NCBI GenBank assembly: GCA_023376005.1
Contig: CM042138.1
Span: 94,609,393 to 94,673,392, forward strand
Source: Doryteuthis pealeii
Taxonomy: Eukaryota > Mollusca > Cephalopoda > Myopsida > Loliginidae
Length of the DNA stretch: 64,000 nt
Reading direction: 5' to 3'
The notes under the pieces are model-generated. The model saw only the letters and a list, made by a program, of their open reading frames with translations. It had not been told where the DNA came from and made no database searches. Of the stretch, positions 33,536-44,005 are shown one piece after another (position 1 is the first letter of the stretch; each line of letters begins with the position of its first letter). A program made the translations under genes and the position numbers.

Positions 33536-33799
33536 CTGCAAAATATAGCAGCTGACGAAATAGACAAAAGAAAATAAGTAAGAACAAATCTATCAACCCC
33601 CTAATCTGTCTCTCTCTCTCTCGCCATTTATATACCCGATGTTAAGGGGTATATAATACTTTGATATTTTTTCATGGTCTGCCAGTGATATTTTTCCTCC
33701 TTTAGCCACCCCATTTCTTTTGCACCAAAATTTAGACATAGCTGTTTTTTGACACACTCCATTTACGATCCTTTCTATTGTTTCAGTTGACAGTCCTTT

Positions 33800-34199
33800 T
33801 GTTGGGGCTCTAGGGGATTATCTTCCCTTTGCCGGAAGAGTTATCTTCTCGCTGCGTTGCTGTTTGTTCCCACTAGGGGACCTCGGGTATTTAAGCACGT
33901 ACTTTGGAACTTGTCTCTCTCTTTTAGCTGGATCTTCTCAAGAACTGCTATTGGCTAGAGTCTATCTACCCCCCTTCTCGATGGGGCTTTTGCATCCTCC
34001 CTACATTACTGTAAGCCCTTTATACAGCATGGACTATCCTTTAGTTCCATGTCTGTAACATTTATATGTTAGGTACATTTGGGTATCTTGTTTATACCTA
34101 AATATTGTATATGTATTTACATGTTCTATTCTCCTGTACATTATGTATCTTATCGTTTCCATGTACTGTTATATATATTAAATGTTTTGTCTCACAACA
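33800..34199 (+). mobile_element. Possible solo LTR
   Basis: It starts TGTTGGGGCTC, has a TATA-like GTATTTAAG (about 33,889), a pyrimidine-rich GC-richer body, and ends TGTCTCACAACA. TG...CA ends and about 400 bp fit an LTR; no 5-bp duplication is visible. A 64-residue ORF inside has no recognised domain. Confidence 0.35.
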
Positions 34200-35190
34200 T
34201 GTTGGAATTGTATGTTCATTAATTAACTTTGAATCTTACAGGGCCGTATTTTTTTTCAGTTAGGTGTGCCCAATAGGGTAGGTTGATTTTGGAACTGTAT
34301 CATCTCCCATGTGGCAAAAGTTGCAAATTAACATAAATAATTACCCAACAAAATATTTTTCTTCTAAACTTTGCCTTCATTTAAGGAAATAGATTTCAAT
34401 CTTTTAAAATGTTATCTCTGTTACTGCTTAATTAATGAGGTAAAAAGCAGCATACGGAGGTGTCGGTGATGATAGGGAGATATTTCCAATTTTAATTCTA
34501 GTTATAATACCTTATTTGTTTCATTTTAGTAAAATAAATTTCTGTTTTAAATATTGAAATTGCTAAATTTTCTTACCAATTTCTGGGCCAAATGTTGTGA
34601 ATACGAGGCTTTTAATGCATTTTAACTGATGATCTTTGGTGGTATTTCCTCAAACAACGGTTCAAATAAGAGATCTAATTTTTGGTATCAGTATTTATTA
34701 TACCAACTTATAACTTTTGCTGTTTGAGAGAATTTGATATTAAAAAAAAAAAATGAAAAATCAACCTACCCTAATGCCTAACCGCTTGTTGAGGTTTACA
34801 AGAACTATTTTTTAACTGTAGATTTATTTGCCAATCTAAACTTTTTGCTGGTATTTGTTTTCGAAATGCAAATTACAAGATGATTCCATAATTTTTTCCT
34901 CTAAATTGGGTTATTCCATAATATTTTCTTCTGTGTGGCTTGGAAAAACAAATTAAACCATTAATTAAACAATTTAATTTGTTTGTTTAAGGAATATTTT
35001 ATGAAGCCAGAATATTCAGCTATCAAATAAAAATGTTTTGTGTCTTATCTGTTATTAGTTTATTTACTGCTAAATAAGAAAACCTAATTGAACAACAACC
35101 TTAAGTGTGCTAATTCCATAATTTTTGCCAGGATAGTATACCAGTGGGGGAATAAGTAGGTTTTACTTTCAGAGCTTTCCTCACACAGAC
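34200..35190. other. AT-rich spacer
   Basis: No gene or clear repeat was recognised. GGTAGGTTGATTTTGGAACT (34,278) and its inverted match AAATCAACCTACCCTA (34,757) bound about 480 bp, a possible old inverted-repeat element. Confidence 0.4.

Positions 35191-35235
<45 letters not shown>
35191..35235. repeat. (TA)n array
   Basis: This TA run lies about 65 bp from the hammerhead-like motif at 35.3 kb. Confidence 0.85.
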
Positions 35236-35237
<2 letters not shown>

Positions 35238-35298
35238 GATGGAATAAATCTACAGTATGATTGAAAATAGATAGAAAAACAAATGATAATAGTATTAT

Positions 35299-35352
35299 GC
35301 TGACAGATTTCTGTTTCAAACTTTTATAAAAATGGTCTTCATCAAGAGCAAC
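35299..35352 (-). ncRNA. Hammerhead-ribozyme-like motif
   Basis: On the minus strand: GCT (stem I), CTTGATGA (core with one extra T), stem II AGAC/GTTT with an A/T loop, GAAA, stem III CAGA-AA-TCTG, then TC and AGC closing stem I. GTC is the usual cleavage triplet. All elements of a type I hammerhead are in order apart from the extra T. It could be an inactive relic or a coincidence in AT-rich DNA. Confidence 0.4.
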
Positions 35353-35463
35353 TATATTGATGAAAGAAAAAAGAAGGAGGAATAGTTTTTGTTATGTAAT
35401 TATTCTACCGCTAAAAAAATATCTTTAAAAATTCAATTATTTTCTAGAATTTTGGGTTGTATT

Positions 35464-35680
35464 ATGTGTTCCTGGTTCGATACCGGTCCTCGCCAACAGC
35501 ATTTGAGTAGCACAGGGATCTGTGTGGTAAAGTGTGGAGCTGATGGTAGGTGTGGCGCTCTACCTCAGATGCTAAAATAATCTCCTTGGTCTAGTGCTAG
35601 TGAAAAGGGGATAGACTCCTTAGCTGTATGGCTCATACAGACATTAGAGCGCACCAACGATTTTACTTTTACTTTACTTT
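35464..35680 (+). mobile_element. SINE-A, 5'-truncated
   Basis: It begins at the B box (TTCCTGGTTCGATACCGGTC) and ends ACTTTTACTTTACTTT. CAGCCCACCCTGTACAT after it (35,730) matches the right mariner-like terminal repeat at 31.06 kb. Confidence 0.75.
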
Positions 35681-35760
35681 TTATTTTATCTTTAAAAAAA
35701 AATGTAGGTGTTGGTGATAAGATTTTCAGCCCACCCTGTACATGATTAATTCAAATCTTT

Positions 35761-36140
35761 TGTTAAACATTGGTATTCTGACTTTTATTGCTCCCAACTT
35801 TTGTCATTTTCAAGTTTTGTCATTTTCAAGTTTTGTCATTTTCAAGTTTTGTCATTTTCAAGTTTTGTCATTTTCATATGATTCAAGTAATCATATGATA
35901 TTTAAATTTTAAATTTAAATTCAAGTAATCATATGATTCAAGTTTTGTCATTTTCAAGTTTTGTCATTTTCAAGTTTTGTCATTTTCAAGTTTTGTCATT
36001 TTCAAGTTTTGGTTTGAAGCCATTTTCATGAATTTTGTTAAACATTGGTATTCTGACTTTTATTGCTCCCAACTTTTGTCATTTTCAAGTTTTGTCATTT
36101 TCAAGTTTTGTCATTTTCAAGTTTTGGTTTGAAGCCATTT
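35761..36140 (+). repeat. 16-bp minisatellite with nested duplication and palindrome
   Basis: AAGTTTTGTCATTTTC repeats in three blocks (about 35,790-35,875, 35,938-36,008, 36,070-36,122). The entry sequence TGTTAAACATTGGTATTCTG is duplicated at 35,761 and 36,036 (offset 275), as is GGTTTGAAGCCATTTT. Between blocks, TCAAGTAATCATATGAT copies and TAAATTTAAA form a palindromic insert. Confidence 0.85.
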
Positions 36141-36284
36141 TTTTTTTCATTTTCTTTTATGGTGCATTCCAAGAACTGAAATTACATTAATTTGAATGGG
36201 AAAAATTGTCTTGTTTTGTGTAAGTTTTGATTAACAGCGGCCCCTGCCAGAAACCAATTAGTGATATAAGTAAATGTACTTATT

Positions 36285-36664
36285 AGTCATTAATCATCTT
36301 ACTAACAGCACCTTTTTGATCTCCATATTTCTAACACACATGAACATGCCTACAAAGTCAGAAAACAGCATAGCTCACGACTTTCGGAAACATTTTTTCA
36401 CACTCAGAGTTGCCGAGGCATGGAATAAACTGCCTGCATCCGTTGTAGGCTGTCGAAACACTGCATCTTTCAAAGCCTCCATGCTTCCTGTAATTCGACG
36501 AAACTATACCTGATACCCCCTCCACACACGCGCACATACATGTATATTATTACTATATGCTATTCATGTTCCTGACATTAGTACATTATTCTATGTACTG
36601 TACATGAGACTTTGATGAGTTGTGGTGCACTTGAGCACTGTATGCAATAAATTTCATTATTATT
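36285..36664 (+). mobile_element. CR1/jockey-like LINE 3' end
   Basis: The ORF 36,274-36,513 contains SIAHDFRKHFFTLRVAEAWN, KLPASVVGCRNTASFKASML, the usual C-terminus of CR1/L2/jockey-type reverse transcriptases. The 3' UTR ends CAATAAATTTCATTATTATT. It matches the last 380 bp of the longer copy at 40.9 kb. Confidence 0.8.
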
Positions 36665-37165
36665 ATTGTACCACTGTATAATTAGATTTTAGTACGAACA
36701 GATATTACACTCTGATCCTTGGCTGATCCCAGTACTACCTGTTTCATAGTCGGATCATCAGCGACTAACCCCACAGATTTTGTCTGGTGAGGAGGGTAGA
36801 CACCTTGCAGAACGAAAAACAAGACCTGTAAAATCATGGAGGAAGCTCTTGCCCAATTCTTCCTCATTGTGGCAGGGCCATGTAAACTTAGGTATTAGGG
36901 TCACAACCCAGACAAAGGGGCTCTAGTGAAAATCCAAATGGCATCTCCTTCCCCTGACTGGGATATGCATGCAGAATTTGGGGACCGCTTGTGAATTTCA
37001 TATTCCTTTGTTAGTACTTCCATGAATTCACCATAGGTGAATTTGTTGTTTGGAGCTGGCTCAACCGACTCAGGTTGAATGCCGTAACAGAAACAGAAAA
37101 AAACCCAAAAAACACTGTTCATTGGCAGAAATACCAAGGAGTGTAATTCTTTGATTAGATTTCCT
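36665..37165. other. Unassigned spacer
   Basis: Two minus-strand ORFs of 61 and 78 residues have no recognised domain. Base composition is slightly less AT-rich than around it. A short duplicated or coding origin cannot be excluded. Confidence 0.3.
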
Positions 37166-37169
37166 ATTG

Positions 37170-37450
37170 TGGTGTAATGTTAAGCAAGTTAGTTTTCCAA
37201 ATCCATTAATACTGAATAGTGAGTTTGATCCTTGCTTGATGCCCCATACTTGTCATATTTTGCCCATAATGAATGGGTTGGGTAAACAAAGGGTGTCCCA
37301 TCTTGATGTAATGGTTAGCAAGCTAGTCCACAGATCCATTACTACTGAATAACAAGTTCAATCCTTGCTGAGTGTCCCATACTTACAATCTTGTGGCACA
37401 CCCTACCCATGGTGAACAGGTTGCATAAATACTTACTTTTACTTACTGAT
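37170..37450 (+). mobile_element. Two tandem SINE-C copies
   Basis: Copy 1 (37,170-37,285) and copy 2 (37,294-37,450) each have GATGTAATGGTTAGCAAGCT-like A-box sequence, CCATTA(A/C)TACTGAATA and a GTTTGATCC / GTTCAATCC B box, then GTCCCATACTT. The second ends with CTTACTTTTACTTACTG. Confidence 0.7.
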
Positions 37451-37483
37451 TGTAGGCAGGGCACACATAATACACTTTCATTC

Positions 37484-37795
37484 AAGCAGAAGATTGATTG
37501 ATTGATTTTAATGGCAAATCAGCCCATCTGGGGTTATTCTATGCCTTGATGTTAGGGAAGTGTGTACATTGTATGTTTATATTTACATTTTTCAAGTGGT
37601 TTCTAAAGTTTTTTTACACATGATTAGGATATCAAGTATTCCTATCTAATACTGATGCTCAGCCACCAGGATTACGTTCTTAAGCATCACGGGTTGCCAC
37701 CCACGGTCAACCGGTGGCTCCATTGGGGGGGGGGGATTTTACCCCTCTGCAGAGGTGCAGTTGGTGTATTCTTCTGTCCCAGCCAACATCAAAAT
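37484..37795 (-). mobile_element. SINE-D variant, internally deleted
   Basis: On the minus strand it has the SINE-D head (GGCTGGGACAGAAGAATACA, CCTCTGCAGAGGGG, CGTGATGCTTAAGAACG), then a different body (ATTAGATAGGAATACTTGAT) and the tail GATTTGCCATTAAAATCAAT. The body variant also occurs at 50.6 kb. Confidence 0.65.
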
Positions 37796-38040
37796 TGTGG
37801 TGCTATCTTTAAAATGGTTTTCTTGTTGAGGTATATGTTCATTTAAAATATAATACCCTTATGGTATGTTTTGAATTTTCAGACTGAAAAGTTTAGTAAT
37901 ATATTCTTGTGACTATTTCAATAACATTTCTAAATTATTGTAGAGTGGGTGAATTTGAAAAACTGAGGAAATGTTCAACCAAGTTAATTAATCTATAAAC
38001 AAAAAAAAAACCCAAAAACTAAATATAATTTGATCAGCAA

Positions 38041-38300
38041 TTGTGTCATTAGCTCAGTCGATAGAGTGTTCAACTAGGAACCTCGAGGTACCTGGTTCAA
38101 TACCGGCCCTTGCCAACTCAGTGTATGAGTAGCACATGGATCTGTGTGGTAAAGTGAGGAGCTGATGGTAGGTGTGGCGCTCCACTTCTGATGCGAAAAC
38201 AATCTCCTTAGTCTAGCACTAGTGAAAAGGGGATAGACTCCCTCGCTGTTTGGCTGATACTGACTCTAGGCCACCCCGACGACTTTACTTACTTACAGTA
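38041..38300 (+). mobile_element. SINE-A, full length
   Basis: A box TTAGCTCAGTCGATAGAG, B box GGTTCAATACC, body GAGTAGCACATGGATCTGTG through GATAGACTCCCTCGCTG, and the end GACTTTACTTACTTAC. It is the cleanest SINE-A in the window. Confidence 0.85.
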
Positions 38301-38941
38301 GCATGAAAACAATAAAATACTCACTTTTAATTAAATCTTGCAAAACAACCTTTAATAATCCTACACTACAGTGCGGCCTCCTAGCAGTGTTTCTATACAT
38401 TAACATTGAATTGGTTGAACAAGAAACCAATAGGAAAATGCCTTCCATTGAGCTATTGCTATTGACAAAAATGTTACTCTGTCTACAAAAGAGTTAAAAT
38501 GATTTTATTCAAATGTAGGAAAGAACATCAATTCTCTCACTGGTTGAAAGAGGCTTGTATTTGTTTAATTTTTTTTTTTTAAAGTTGCAATATATCAAGA
38601 TTTTAAACTTCTTAATCTCTATTCTCTTCTTTAAGGTGTGGCTTATTTATTCAGTAGCCCAATTCTATTTACACACACACACAGAATGTAGTGGTATTGT
38701 CACTCACTGAAAGATGAGAGATGCCAATTAATATCACTGTAAGTCTTGAGTGCCCCCAATTCTTAATAACAAAGCCTCTTAATTTTATGAAATTCCTTTA
38801 TTCAGTTGTCTGTGCAAATTAGTGACATCCTGAAAAGTCTCTTGAGAAGTGGACAAATATTTCATCTTATCATAACCCAAGGTCAGAAGGTCACACATGA
38901 TTTCAGGATTATGTCTTGTCTGTTCCCACATTTCTCCTTGT

Positions 38942-38944
<3 letters not shown>
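38301..38944. other. AT-rich spacer
   Basis: No feature was recognised apart from a short (CA)n at about 38,670. Confidence 0.35.
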
Positions 38945-38982
<38 letters not shown>

Positions 38983-39163
38983 CTCACTGTAGAACAGGGA
39001 TTATCAAAGTGGTCTATATATATATATATATAATATAAAAGTGTGGAGAAAAATAGACAAACACGGGATATTGTACTGGATGGATGTTTATTATAGGTGT
39101 ATAATATCCAGTGTTTGTCTACTTTTCTCCACATACTGTCAGATTGATTTCCTCTTTTCACTC

Positions 39164-39215
<52 letters not shown>
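38945..39215. repeat. (GA)n, palindrome and (TA)n arrays
   Basis: (GA)n lies at 38,945-38,980 and a TA run at 39,016-39,032. A palindrome at 39,042-39,134 has arms GTGTGGAGAAAAATAGACAA and its complement CTTTTCTCCACA with an inner GGATATT/AATATCC. (TA)n follows at 39,166-39,215. It again shows a foldback between TA arrays. Confidence 0.8.
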
Positions 39216-39219
<4 letters not shown>

Positions 39220-39516
39220 AAGGCCAATACAATGCGTAAGAAAAATAAAAACAAAAAGATGTTATTTTTGTCTTATTGATTTCAAAGCATGAACTTCATC
39301 ATCAGAGTTTCGTATCAGAAATGGACGTGCTTATGTTTTTCTTTGTGTGGTTATAATTTCTCTTATTTCCTTTTCCTCTCCTTTTTTTTCTCTTTCTTCT
39401 TCTCCTTTATGAATGAAATGGGTGAATAACTGTAATTTCTTATTTCTCTCTTTTTAAAAAAAAATATTTGTTGAGAACAAATGTATCTAATATTGTCTGT
39501 CATCCGGTCAATGTGT

Positions 39517-39520
<4 letters not shown>
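39216..39520. other. Pyrimidine-rich spacer with CTGATGA motif
   Basis: On the minus strand ACTCTGATGATGAAGTTCAT then TTTGAAATCAATAAGAC (39,268-39,310) has CTGATGA and GAAA in hammerhead order with a weak AAG/CTT stem. The remainder is CT-rich. Confidence 0.3.
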
Positions 39521-39557
<37 letters not shown>

Positions 39558-39790
39558 AACCCTGGATGTGACACAAGGTCAATTTCTTAAGCGGAGTTTA
39601 ACAGGTTTGAATTCAGGGTTTTCCTTCTCCTAGCCATGGTTAAAGATAACCATAGCTAGAAGAATTGGTATCCAATTCTTTCCCAAGGGTATTAGCGCCA
39701 TGTGAAATGCAAACAGCTTCGTCCAGGAATTGAACTCGGGTGGATGGTTCCATTTCCTACAACTGTAACCATTAGACCACACATGTCTAT
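39521..39790 (-). mobile_element. SINE-B with (TA)n tail
   Basis: The minus-strand SINE-B (39,556-39,790) ends CACATCCAGGGTTGGTATATA, so the (TA)n run at 39,521-39,555 continues directly from its 3' end. The head has ATGGTTACAGTTGTAGGAAA and a CAATTCC-type B box. Confidence 0.75.
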
Positions 39791-40264
39791 ATATAGATCA
39801 CAAGGTTTAATTCTTATCCATGATATCAGATTTTGAAGGAATAAAATTAGAATTGTGACTGAAGATATCTGGATCTTCACTTGTTCAAGTCAGTTTTAGA
39901 ATTTCCAGGTATTTGTTGGTGTAGATATTATCTTATTATAATGGAGATTTGGTGTCTGTCTGTAACCCTCAGGAATTGCATAAATTTATCAATGAGTATT
40001 TAATTTGTAGTCAAAATCATTAACACATAGAATAAATCTTATTTATTAACAAAGTCTCCTGTAAGAAAATCTGAGCTAGATTTGCCTCAAAACATTCCAT
40101 GTTATTAGTGTGTTTAAAATCCAGCAATATGTCATTAACAAATAAAGGTTTAAATAATATATGATGTGGTTAATTTGAATACCGGTTTTAAGAAAAACGG
40201 GTTTAATAGATAGTTACTTGGTGTTATTGATCTCTAATATTATTGTTTTATTCTCCAGTGTATT
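39791..40264. other. AT-rich spacer
   Basis: Nothing was recognised. Confidence 0.35.
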
Positions 40265-40843
40265 TTGGTTTGTTTTATGGCATATCAACCTCAGTGGATC
40301 ATTTAATGTTGGTTAAGTTTTGAAATAAATTCATTCTTAATAGATACACAATTTTTTTTTATAAATACATTTTTCTATTTAACCCATAGATGGGACCCTA
40401 ACAGGTACTACCACTCCGGGTCAGAGTGGACCAGCGAGCAATGGTGATGAAGGGGTGCTCCACATTCCCCAAACCTCCAGAACTGGAACCTCACCATCAG
40501 ATAGAGTTTAACTTCATTCCCAGGACATGTAGACCCTCAGCCACCGCCTTCTAGCACCCATATGATAAAAAGGGTTGAGGCTTGCCATAAAGGCAATAGG
40601 GTTGGGGCAATCATATAGGTGCTAGGGCTTGACATGACCAGCCGATTGATTGGAGGGGGCCTCTCCGATCACCCGTCTAGCCTAAGTAAGGGTTAAAGTG
40701 GAGTGTTGCAGGTTATGGACTGCTTATCAACCAAGAGTCCGTCCTTAAACATCACGGGTCTCCACCCACGGCCAACAGGTTGCCCCATTTGGGGGAGTCT
40801 TATCCCTCTGCAGAGGTGCATTCTAACACCCCAGCCGACAGGG
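40265..40843 (-). mobile_element. SINE-D, full length
   Basis: On the minus strand it begins CCCTGTCGGCTGGGGTGTTA and ends GGTTGATATGCCATAAAACA with an AACC tail. All family blocks are present, at about 580 bp. Confidence 0.8.
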
Positions 40844-40935
40844 CGGTCCATGAATGATTTTATATAGAAACCAATTAAAATAAGTAATCTTTTCACATGC
40901 TTTCTTATCTAATTTCATTAGTCTTTCTAATTTAT

Positions 40936-41757
40936 TACATTAATGCCACCATGCATTTTGGGAGGAAAAACCCATCATACACATACTCCCTCCACAACAC
41001 TAATATCAAGGAATATTCTTGTGAATGCGATCTGGGTATTACTGTCAGCAGCGATTTACGTTGGACGAAGCACATCTCTAAAATTGTCAAGAAGGTCGAG
41101 GGTGTCCTGGCGTCGCTCAGCAAGACCTTAGTCAGCCGCTCCCCAGCTATCTATTTAAAGCTATATATAGCTATGGTGCAGCCACACTCGGAATTTGCAT
41201 CACCAGTCTGGAACCCCTACCTCACTTAGAAAATTAGCCTCCTGGAAACTGTACAGAGACGTGCAACCAAATGAATACCCTCTATCAGGCATCTGCCATA
41301 TTCTGAATGTCTTGCTGCCCTAGGAATGAATTTGTTGAAACTCCGATGCCTGGCAACTGACTTGGTAAATACTCAAAATGAACATAACTATCTTACCAAC
41401 AGCAACCTTGAGCACCTTTTTGATTTCCATGTTTCTAACACATGTGGGCATGCCTACAAAGTCAGAAAACAGCAGAGCTTACATGACTTTCGGAAAAACA
41501 TTTTTTCACACTCAGAGTTGCTGTGGCATGGAATAAACTGCCTGCATCTGTTGGAGGCTGCCGAAACACTGCATCTTTCAAAACCTCTATGCTTCCTGTA
41601 ATTCACCAACACTATACCACCACACACATATGCACATGTATATTATTACTGTATGCTATTCATGTTCCTGACCTGTACATTATTCTATGTACTATATATG
41701 AGACTTTGAGGAGTTGTGGTACACCTGAGCACTGTACACAATAAATTTCATTATTAT
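40936..41757 (+). mobile_element. CR1/jockey-like LINE, 5'-truncated
   Basis: The ORF 40,897-41,229 reads MHFGRKNPSYTYSLHNTNIK, DLGITVSSDLRWTKHISKIV and FASPVWNPYLT, the thumb and downstream region of a CR1/L2/jockey-type reverse transcriptase, after the YxDD motif. It continues as ISLLETVQRRAT, GMNLLKLRCLATDLVNTQN (41,326-41,601) and WNKLPASVGGCRNTASFKTS. One stop follows NPYLT and a frameshift lies near 41,520. The 3' UTR ends AATAAATTTCATTATTATAT. Confidence 0.85.
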
Positions 41758-41760
41758 ATT

Positions 41761-41935
41761 ATTATGGTCAAGTCACGCTGAAAATACTAGGTTACCAAAG
41801 TTAAGCAGCATTGAGCCTGTTCAATACTTAATTGGGTGACCACTTGAGCAACTGCAAGTACTGTAAGCAACCAGAGTTCTTTGTTATCAAAATGACTTGA
41901 TTCAATAGGGTTGATATGCTGTAAAACAAAACAGC
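41761..41935 (+). mobile_element. 5S rRNA-derived SINE
   Basis: 41,763-41,869 aligns along its length with metazoan 5S rRNA: GGTCAAGTCACGCTGAA, AAGTTAAGCAGCATTGAGCC, ATACTTAATTGGGTGACCAC, GTACTGTAAGC. The internal promoter region (AAGTTAAGCAG...) is recognisable but mutated. It is followed by 45 bp and the tail GGGTTGATATGCTGTAAAAC shared with SINE-D and SINE-E, so it is a SINE (SINE3-type head) and not a 5S gene. It starts within the (ATT) tail of the LINE before it. Confidence 0.8.
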
Positions 41936-41984
41936 TAACCAAAATTTACTATAGTGGAGAAGGGGAAAGAACAAATAGATTCAT

Positions 41985-42105
41985 GCCTTTCTTAATGACA
42001 TCAATGTGAAGTGAAAAGCAAACAGCTTTGTCCAGTATTTGAACTTGGGATGCCAATTTCATTTACTATGATGATAACCATTACACTAAGCCCACCTCCG
42101 GTAAA
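41985..42105 (-). mobile_element. SINE-B head fragment
   Basis: On the minus strand: GGCTTAGTGTAATGGTTATC, B box AGTTCAAATAC, and GTTTGCTTTTCACTTCAC. The 3' portion is missing. Confidence 0.6.
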
Positions 42106-43554
42106 TGAATAAAGCAAATAACACTGAATGTCACCAGTTATTGAAGGTGTTCAACTGACGAATTTTGATGGTCAAATCTGTTGAATTAAATTGAAAGAAA
42201 GGCAGAAAAGGAAAGAAAAAAAGAATTTTGTTGATTAAAAAATAAAATAAAAAACCCAAAGAAACAAGTGATGTAAGACTTGATCTTTAATAAAAAATTT
42301 TGTTTATGCTCCCCACTACAAAATCACATTTCATTCACACAATCCCCTGAGCTCAATAAAACAACTCGGGTACAAGTTTGGCAAATTGAAACAAAAACAA
42401 ATTTAAAAAAAATTTAAATACTGCAAATGGTCCTCAACCAATAATTTTTAATAAGCCATTAAAATTTTTTCTCTCAAGTTGGGGAAAAAATACATAAGAC
42501 TTTAATGAAATTTTAAAAAATAATGAAAGAGCTTTCATGTAAAAATAAAAATAATAAAATAGTAAAACCACAGGACAAAAAACAAAACAAAAAAAAAAAC
42601 AAAACAAAAAAAAACACTAAAACACCTGGGCAATTCCCTGCATTCCTTATCGAAATATCAGAGTTTTGTCAATATCTTAAATGATTCTCCACTAAATTTT
42701 AAACTTTAATTTTCTAATGTTTCCAATTTAGAATGTGTTATAATTCTATTAATCTATCATTTGCAGTAGGCATTAAAACAACTATTCAGGCTGTACACAC
42801 AATAATTGAATTAACATATTTCTCACCTTATTTGATAATAAATCAATTATTGGTGCAGATTTATCATCAAGTTAAAAATGGCAAAATTTTTAACAAGAAA
42901 TTTGGGGTGGGAAATCAAATTTAATAAATGTTGTCCAAGTTGAAACTGTCCTTATGAATTTTCACATTTTTATTGTTTTGATTATTACATTCAGGGCTAA
43001 TGCTCTTATGCCTTCCTTGAAGGTTAACAGGTCTGACACAGAAGATACGAGAATGTCTGGCCAAAATGTAGTAACCAAAACAAAAATAAAGAAAAGTCGT
43101 TAAATAATACAGATTTTGCAATAAAGATTTTATGGCTACAAATAAGCTGAAATCCAGAATAGCACAAGAAAATTGAATTACGATATTTCATCTTTAAAAA
43201 TTTAAAAAAAAAAAGTTTCTCCATATGTCACATGCATATAGAGAAACTGTTAACATTTTTTTTTCTTTTTTAAAAATTTCAATTATATTAAAACATACTC
43301 CAAATTTATATTAGATTCTATACCAACAGCTATATAAAGATAATAAAACATACTCAAATCCACAAATTAAAATATTGAGAAAATATAATTAACAATAATT
43401 TTAGTTCTCTAAGTGTTGGAAAATTTATTATCAAAAACAAGAAATATTTCCAGAATGAAAAGAAAAAAAAGAAAAAAGAAAAAAAAGAAAAGAAAAATGC
43501 TAACGAGTGATATTAATTCTAAGATGAAGACTTTTCATTTTAAGCATGCTGCAT
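42106..43554. other. AT-rich region with A/T homopolymers
   Basis: No gene was recognised. About 42,985-43,095 is a weak repeat F copy on the + strand (CAGAAGATACGAGAATGTCT, GGCCAAAATGTAG). An A-rich (AAAAGAAAAAAAAG) patch lies at 43,438-43,497. Confidence 0.4.
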
Positions 43555-43845
43555 TGAACAAATCCTACATAACAGCAGCTATATGGCCACTTCTCATCTC
43601 ACAAACCATCTAAGTAAGACAAATAAGACATGCTGTAGAAGTTAGGATGAACTCATAAGTGATGTTCTCTTATGGACTCCTACACATGGACACACTAGTG
43701 TTAGCTGACCAGCAAAAACTTACAGCTTTGTGCAGATACTGGATGCTGTCTAGAGGACTTGCCAAGGACAATAGGGACAGGTGGTGAGAGAGAGTCAAGG
43801 AAATCTGTGCTGTCAGCATACCTTGATGATATATTATTCAAACTA
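43555..43845 (+). mobile_element. LINE RT 3' relic, same type as window start
   Basis: Translation gives AAIWPLLISQTI*VRQIRHA, VMFSYGLLHMDTLVLA and SRGLAKDNRDRW*ERVKEIC, matching 460-750. The relic ends ACCTTGATGATATATTATT. Confidence 0.7.
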
Positions 43846-43919
43846 ATTTTATCAATGTTTTAGCTAATATATCATTGGCCTTCAGATATAGTTGATCCAT
43901 TCATTTTTAAGCAATTTCT

Positions 43920-44005
43920 GAAGACCATATATACCTAAAGAAGGCTGAAGAATGTATCTGCCAAAATGTAGCTAGAAAAATACCAAAAATAAAGATAGCA
44001 CTTCA
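43920..44005 (+). repeat. Repeat F copy, decayed
   Basis: AAGAAGGCTGAAGAATGTAT, GCCAAAATGTAGCTAG and ACCAAAAATAAAGATAG match the family. GAAA has decayed to AAAA. Confidence 0.45.

Noticed and set aside
38041..38110. Possible tRNA gene
   Set aside because: A and B boxes are present, but the acceptor stem does not close and the sequence continues as SINE-A; the same holds for the SINE-B and SINE-C heads.
41763..41869. Functional 5S rRNA gene
   Set aside because: It is too diverged in the internal promoter and fused to a SINE tail; no T-run terminator follows it.
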